From Alteromonadaceae bacterium (lineage in GTDB: Bacteria > Pseudomonadota > Gammaproteobacteria > Pseudomonadales > Oleiphilaceae), in assembly GCA_013393545.1 (NCBI GenBank), contig JABXHG010000198.1, positions 1-13,604 on the forward strand: a stretch of DNA of 13,604 nt. The letters are read 5' to 3'. A model generated the notes under the pieces. The model was not told the DNA's origin and made no database searches. It saw nothing but the letters and a program-made list of their open reading frames with translations. A program made the position numbers and the translations under genes. This document shows, piece after piece, positions 8,331-13,604 of this stretch. The stretch's first letter is position 1. Each line of letters starts with the position of its first letter.

Positions 8331-8903
8331 ATGGACAACGAGCGGCCCATGCCTACCCACATAAGACCGAGTTTTCAATACGCTACCGGCAACTGCTGGC
8401 TTGGCCGGATACTGGCAATCTGGACTGAAAACGGCCTGTTCAGTCTTGAGCCGTTTGACTCAACCGAAGCCTTCGAAATCCATCTCCCGCATAAATTGCC
8501 TGCCCACCACACGCTGCCGGCCGACAGCGCCAGGCAAGAAGAGTTGGATGGCATTCTGGCTGCCATTGAGAAGCCCGGGGTTCCGATGCCGGCTCTTAAA
8601 CTTGACCTTCAGGGCACGCCGTTTCAGCAAAGTGTCTGGCAAGCCATCCGGGGCATACCGCCAGGACAGACCCGAACCTACACGCAACTGGCCAGCCAAC
8701 TGGATAACCCTCGGGCAACCCGAGCGGTTGCCAATGCCTGTGGCGCTAACAGGCTGGCGTTTGTTGTTCCCTGCCATCGCGTGATTCGAAGTGATGGCAC
8801 TCCTGGCGGCTATCGCTGGGGACTTGCCAGAAAAAGAGCCCTGCTGGAACGCGAGAAGTCCGCCGCCCGAGCGTCTGAACAGGATGGTTTTACAGAATCG
8901 TGA
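8331..8903 (+). CDS. O6-methylguanine-DNA methyltransferase, Ada C-terminal type
   Basis: A 190-residue suicide DNA-repair protein that takes the methyl group from O6-methylguanine or O4-methylthymine onto its own cysteine. The acceptor motif VPCHRV has Cys148. It is preceded by RAVANACGANRLAF, with Arg131 as the likely arginine finger and Asn140 as the hinge. The segment GTPFQQSVWQAIRGIPPGQTR and the following YTQLA form the helix-turn-helix DNA-binding part, and the C-terminal GGYRWGLARKRALLERE block resembles the second half of E. coli Ada more than Ogt. The Ada N-terminal metal-binding and AraC-type regulator halves are absent, so it should be a pure repair enzyme. No clear ribosome site precedes the ATG at 8331. 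The in-frame ATG at 8349, with GAG at 8340-8342, is a reasonable alternative start. No promoter was recognised in the 22 bp after the terminator, so its transcription may start within the preceding gene or hairpin region. Confidence 0.9.
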   Translation: MDNERPMPTHIRPSFQYATGNCWLGRILAIWTENGLFSLEPFDSTEAFEIHLPHKLPAHHTLPADSARQEELDGILAAIEKPGVPMPALKLDLQGTPFQQSVWQAIRGIPPGQTRTYTQLASQLDNPRATRAVANACGANRLAFVVPCHRVIRSDGTPGGYRWGLARKRALLEREKSAARASEQDGFTES

Positions 8904-8946
8904 CAGCGGTCTTATCCATTGGTCTTGTCATCAGCCGTCGCTTCTC

Positions 8947-8988
8947 TTGATGTCTATCAATATTTAAAACATGCCTCAGCCATAGGAT
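8947..8988 (+). promoter_or_regulatory. FNR/Anr-box promoter of the bacteriohemerythrin gene
   Basis: TTGATGTCTATCAA at 8947-8960 is a perfect match to the FNR/Anr consensus TTGAT-N4-ATCAA. A -10-like TAGGAT (four of six to TATAAT, both ends conserved) lies at 8983-8988. The expected start site at about 8995 puts the centre of the box at -41.5, the standard position for a class II FNR-activated promoter. The site lies in the 133-bp gap between the methyltransferase and bacteriohemerythrin genes, 76 bp before the hemerythrin ATG. This predicts induction under low oxygen. Confidence 0.75.
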
Positions 8989-9036
8989 GCAGGTTGGAAG
9001 TATTAAAAAAATCAGGAATTCAGGAGAGACATACCG

Positions 9037-9441
9037 ATGACGTTCTGGCCGTGGAGTAAAGAACTGGAGGTTGGAATCGGGGAAATCGACGAACAGCACA
9101 AGTGGCTGGTGGATACCACCAATGAGTTGTACGACGCCATGGAAGCGGGGGCCAGCAACGAGCAAGTCAGCGATATCCTGGAATCGCTGATGGATTACAC
9201 CATGAACCACTTTATCGTCGAGGAAGACCTGTTCAACCGTCTGGGCTACCCCGAAACCGAAGCGCACAAAGCCGAACACAACAAGTTCACCAGCAAGATC
9301 ATGGACTTGATTGATCGCCACGAAAGTGGTGCCTCAGCCAGTGAAGAAACCCTGACCCTGCTGAAGGATTGGCTGACCCATCACATTCTGAAGGTCGACA
9401 AGGCCTATGTGGAGCATTTCCGTAGCCATGGCGTGACCTGA
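9037..9441 (+). CDS. Bacteriohemerythrin (oxygen-binding di-iron protein)
   Basis: A 134-residue single-domain hemerythrin, a cytoplasmic four-helix bundle that binds oxygen at a non-heme di-iron centre. All iron ligands can be placed: H21 (in IDEQH), H58 and E62 (NHFIVEE), H77 and H81 (HKAEH), H116 and D121 (HILKVD). The N-terminal W-x-W-S-K-E-L-E-VGI-EIDEQH block is the family signature. No signal peptide or extra domain is present. The ATG has AGGAG at 9021-9025 with good spacing. It is preceded by a perfect FNR/Anr box, which fits a role in oxygen capture or delivery during microaerobic growth, as described for an Anr-regulated hemerythrin of Pseudomonas aeruginosa. Its stop codon lies 3 bp from that of dusC on the other strand. 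Confidence 0.95.
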   Translation: MTFWPWSKELEVGIGEIDEQHKWLVDTTNELYDAMEAGASNEQVSDILESLMDYTMNHFIVEEDLFNRLGYPETEAHKAEHNKFTSKIMDLIDRHESGASASEETLTLLKDWLTHHILKVDKAYVEHFRSHGVT

Positions 9442-9444
9442 CCG

Positions 9445-10428
9445 TCAGCGCCCGCCTGTATCCAGTAACCCCTGTTTTTCCCGTTGCGCCTGTGCCAGGC
9501 AGGCCAACATGGGAGCAACTTCCCGGATCTTTCGGGCCCGGGGCCAAAGTGCCTCGGCCTCGTCAAAGCCCTGCCTCAGGTAGTTGAGGAACTGTTTAAT
9601 ACGCCCCGTGACATACCGGTCTTCAAGCCGCGTTTGCAGCGCCTGTGCATAATCCTCGATCAGGTAGACCACCTCGCTCCACTCCATGGGCTCCCGTTCA
9701 TCGCCCTGTTGAGATGCCTTGATCTGAGCCGCCAGATCCGGCCGGGCAATCAAACCCCGGCCAATCATCACATCGTCGCAACCGGACACTTCCCGGCAAC
9801 GCCAGTAATCATCCACGGTCCAGATTTCACCGTTGGCAATGACATGAGTCTTCACCGCCTCTCTCACCCGGGCAATCTCTTCCCAGTAGGCCGGCGGTTT
9901 GTAGCCGTCCACCTTGCTGCGGGCGTGAACCACAATCTCCGCCACACCGGCCGCCTCCAGCGCCTGTGCGCAAGCCACGCCCATGGAACGGTCGTCATAG
10001 CCCAGACGCATCTTGGCGGTCACCGGTACACTAGCTGGCGTGTCCTTGCGCACGGCCAGGGCAATGTCATGCATTAACTCCGGCTCGAGCATCAATACAC
10101 AACCGCCCTTGTGCTTGTTCACGGTCTTGGCGGGGCAACCAAAGTTGATATCCACCTGTCCGGCCCCCAGTTCGGCAGCTTTGGCGCCGTGGCGGCCCAT
10201 CATTTCAGCATTGGAGCCCAGTAGCTGCACCGCCACTGGCACACCGGCATCGGTCAAGGCCTGTTTATGGAGTTCGGGCGCGTATTTATAGAAAACCCGG
10301 GGTGGCAACATGCCGTGGGTCACCCGGATGAACTCGGTCACGCACCGGTCAATACCGCCCACGCGGGTCAGCGTTTCACGGATCGGGGCGTCGACCAACC
10401 CCTCCATCGGGGCGAGGATAATGCGCAT
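9445..10428 (-). CDS. dusC: tRNA-dihydrouridine(16) synthase DusC
   Basis: A 327-residue flavoenzyme that reduces a uridine of the tRNA D-loop to dihydrouridine using NADPH; DusC of E. coli modifies position 16. The N-terminal RIILAPMEG-V-D-P-R matches the FMN-binding start of the barrel. The signature DINFGCPAKTVNKHKGG carries the catalytic Cys98. VVHARSK-GY, HVIANGEIW and CDDVMIGRG are the phosphate-binding and late-barrel motifs. The helical C-terminal domain (RIKQFLNYLRQGFDEA, then LWPRARKIRE) is the tRNA-binding part and resembles DusC more than DusA or DusB. The ATG has GGAG (10434-10437) at 5 nt. It lies downstream of katG on the same strand but behind a hairpin, so it is probably a separate unit. 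Confidence 0.92.
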   Translation of the reverse strand: MRIILAPMEGLVDAPIRETLTRVGGIDRCVTEFIRVTHGMLPPRVFYKYAPELHKQALTDAGVPVAVQLLGSNAEMMGRHGAKAAELGAGQVDINFGCPAKTVNKHKGGCVLMLEPELMHDIALAVRKDTPASVPVTAKMRLGYDDRSMGVACAQALEAAGVAEIVVHARSKVDGYKPPAYWEEIARVREAVKTHVIANGEIWTVDDYWRCREVSGCDDVMIGRGLIARPDLAAQIKASQQGDEREPMEWSEVVYLIEDYAQALQTRLEDRYVTGRIKQFLNYLRQGFDEAEALWPRARKIREVAPMLACLAQAQREKQGLLDTGGR

Positions 10429-10514
10429 GCGGGCTCCACAATGTATTTGGCAAGGTGCTCAATGAGCGAGCAAAAGCGGAGCGGATTGTAAGGAAAATTC
10501 GGGCGGGAGGATAG

Positions 10515-10541
10515 CCGGGCACCCCGAAACAGGGTGCCCGG
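10515..10541 (-). terminator. Hairpin after katG, probable terminator
   Basis: A perfect 10-bp inverted repeat (CCGGGCACCC at 10515-10524, GGGTGCCCGG at 10532-10541) with a 7-nt loop begins 14 bp after the katG stop on the minus strand. The stem is very GC-rich, but no T run follows it on either strand. It may therefore pause or partly stop transcription, or protect the katG mRNA 3' end, without being a full intrinsic terminator. Confidence 0.65.
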
Positions 10542-10555
10542 TATCTCTGGGTGAT

Positions 10556-12739
<2,184 letters not shown>

Positions 12740-12787
12740 TTATCACTGCGTTTTAAAAACGACTTGTGCGGGTCCAAAACAACCCTA

Positions 12788-12816
12788 AATATAGATCATT
12801 CCTGTCATGCTGCTTG
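12788..12816 (-). promoter_or_regulatory. Predicted katG promoter
   Basis: On the minus strand, TATATT (12788-12793) is a good -10 element. With 17-bp spacing the -35 position (12811-12816) reads CAAGCA, a poor match to TTGACA. A strong -10 with a weak -35 is typical of promoters that need an activator, and an OxyR-like array begins right at this -35. Transcription would start near 12781, giving a leader of about 55 nt. Confidence 0.5.
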
Positions 12817-12850
12817 AATGTTTCCTACAGCAAACATAGCGAACGCCTAT
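12814..12850 (-). promoter_or_regulatory. Partial OxyR-like binding site upstream of katG
   Basis: The OxyR consensus is four tetrads ATAG-N7-CTAT-N7-ATAG-N7-CTAT. On the minus strand the far half is perfect: ATAG at 12847-12850, 7 bases, CTAT at 12836-12839. After 7 more bases comes GTAG (12825-12828, three of four), and the fourth position (12814-12817, TCAA) is poor and overlaps the -35. The spacing and the placement against the -35 of a peroxide-removing gene support OxyR control; the weak last tetrad is the main doubt. Confidence 0.5.
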
Positions 12851-12894
12851 GACTTTCACGTATCTGGCTTCTTCTGGCCCGGTGCTACCAAGTC

Positions 12895-12910
12895 ATGGCG
12901 AAATCGCCAT
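12895..12910. repeat. 16-bp palindrome, possible operator
   Basis: ATGGCGA (12895-12901), two bases AA, then TCGCCAT (12904-12910) form a perfect inverted repeat with 7-bp arms. There is no T run on either side, so it does not look like a terminator. Its two-fold symmetry and its place about 170 bp before katG would suit a dimeric DNA-binding protein, but the protein is unknown. Confidence 0.5.
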
Positions 12911-13096
12911 AGTAATCCGCCAGAATCCCAAGAGAATCACTCCATGCTAACGAGGTCATTTGAATCCAGGCTGACATAGAACAACTCCTGCGTTAACGAG
13001 AACAATTTCACTTTAACGCCGGATCGCGCCCCGGATACAATTAATTAAAAATAAATTTCTGAAAGTATTTATTAATGGAAGAAATGCAAAGGTAGG

Positions 13097-13315
13097 CTAT
13101 AAGCGTTCAATCCGAACGAACTTGCCGGCATCGTCAAACAGAATGCGGAAACTGCCGCGAATGCCGTCTTTAAGGAAAAAGCGGGAAAGGATACGGCCCG
13201 GGAAGCGGACAGAGCGTCCGTCCCGGGCCGTGGTGTGCACATCGGTGGCAACGCCCTGATAGAGCTCGATCTCCCCCTCCGCGCTGATGCTGATCTCCAC
13301 GCTAATCTGCTGCAT
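13097..13315 (-). CDS. DUF2835 family protein
   Basis: A 72-residue protein of unknown function. I recognise the pattern of the DUF2835 family: an N-terminal strand (QQISVEISIS), E-LYQGVA-V--T-RDGRSVRFPGRIL in the middle, and the C-terminal GIRGSFRILFDDAGKF-RIERL. It looks like a small, mostly beta fold. It has no signal peptide, membrane helix or cysteine. The ATG lies 5 bp after the htpG stop codon and has no good ribosome site of its own, so translation is probably coupled to htpG. That suggests, without proving it, a function linked to the heat-shock or folding response. Confidence 0.8.
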   Translation of the reverse strand: MQQISVEISISAEGEIELYQGVATDVHTTARDGRSVRFPGRILSRFFLKDGIRGSFRILFDDAGKFVRIERL

Positions 13316-13320
13316 GGTGC

Positions 13321-13604
13321 TTAGTTAGCCATTTCCAGCAACAGACGGTTCAGGCGGCTGACGTAGGCGCCCGGGTCTTGCAGCTGCTCGCCACTGGCCA
13401 GGGTGGCCTGGTCGAACAGAACCGCAGACAGCTCGTTAAAGCGCTCGTCGCCTTGCCCTTTCCCAAGGCGCTGGACCAGCGGGTCCTCCACGTCTATTTC
13501 GAAGATCGGCTTGCTCCCCGGCACTTTCTGGCCGGCCGCTCCCATGATCTTCTTCACCTGTGCGCCCTTGCCGAACTGACCCCCCACCAGCCCCGCCGGC
13601 GAGC
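13321..13604 (-). CDS. htpG: Hsp90 chaperone HtpG, C-terminal fragment
   Basis: The last 93 or so residues of HtpG, the bacterial Hsp90, an ATP-driven folding chaperone. The gene runs off the right edge of the window. The segment AAGQKVP-SKPIFEID--DPLVQRL, then LFDQATLASGEQLQDPGAYVSRLNRLLLEM, is the typical C-terminal dimerisation domain. The open frame continues to the edge as SPAGLVGGQFGKGAQ, so a start at the GTG near 13587 is false. Close to the edge several normally acidic or hydrophobic family positions are Gly or Lys (for example FGKG where E. coli HtpG has DEMS), which may be sequence error. The DUF2835 gene follows after 5 bp. Confidence 0.9.
   Translation of the reverse strand, partial: SPAGLVGGQFGKGAQVKKIMGAAGQKVPGSKPIFEIDVEDPLVQRLGKGQGDERFNELSAVLFDQATLASGEQLQDPGAYVSRLNRLLLEMAN

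Noticed and set aside
12940..13020. TAACGAG repeats as an iteron or CRISPR-like array
   Set aside because: There are only two copies of 7 bases plus a partial third, with unequal context. This is too little to tell from chance.

Overview
The window is a contig-like piece of a GC-rich gammaproteobacterial chromosome with a foreign, AT-rich tail at its left end. The split class II ribonucleotide reductase (NrdJa/NrdJb), an EmrE-type pump, an RND tripartite pump, bacteriohemerythrin, DusC, KatG and HtpG followed by a DUF2835 gene suggest a marine Pseudomonas relative. Marinobacter is my best guess, but that rests on protein recall, not on a search. No CRISPR array, tRNA, rRNA, insertion sequence, phage gene or obvious new defence system is visible. 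This is mostly core and housekeeping DNA.

Layout. Bases 1-175 are about 11% GC by hand count and do not look like the rest. Bases 176-188 match the 3' end of an Illumina TruSeq adapter, and the bacterial DNA starts at 189, in the middle of nrdJ. From 189 to 1479 lie the 3' end of nrdJa and the whole of nrdJb, followed by a clean terminator. At 1599-1931 is an EmrE-like small multidrug transporter on the + strand. Its 3' end overlaps that of the RND permease by 48 bp. Bases 1884-7641 (minus strand) hold a complete tripartite efflux operon in the order outer-membrane factor, adaptor, permease, with 4-base ATGA overlaps at both junctions. On the + strand follow a BamE-like lipoprotein with its own terminator, a stand-alone Ada-type O6-methylguanine-DNA methyltransferase and a bacteriohemerythrin. 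The minus strand then carries dusC, katG, a DUF2835 gene and the truncated end of htpG.

Themes. Much of the window deals with stress: export of toxic compounds (two pump systems side by side), repair of alkylated DNA, peroxide removal, protein folding, and oxygen handling. Two regulatory sites stand out. A perfect FNR/Anr box (TTGAT-N4-ATCAA) lies upstream of the bacteriohemerythrin gene, with a -10-like hexamer exactly where a class II FNR promoter needs it. A partial OxyR-like tetrad array abuts the predicted -35 of katG. Together they suggest that the oxygen-binding protein is induced at low oxygen and the catalase-peroxidase by peroxide.

Cautions. Both ends of the window look unreliable. 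The left end is an adapter chimera. The right end, inside htpG, encodes an unusually glycine-rich segment that departs from the conserved family pattern and may contain base-calling errors.
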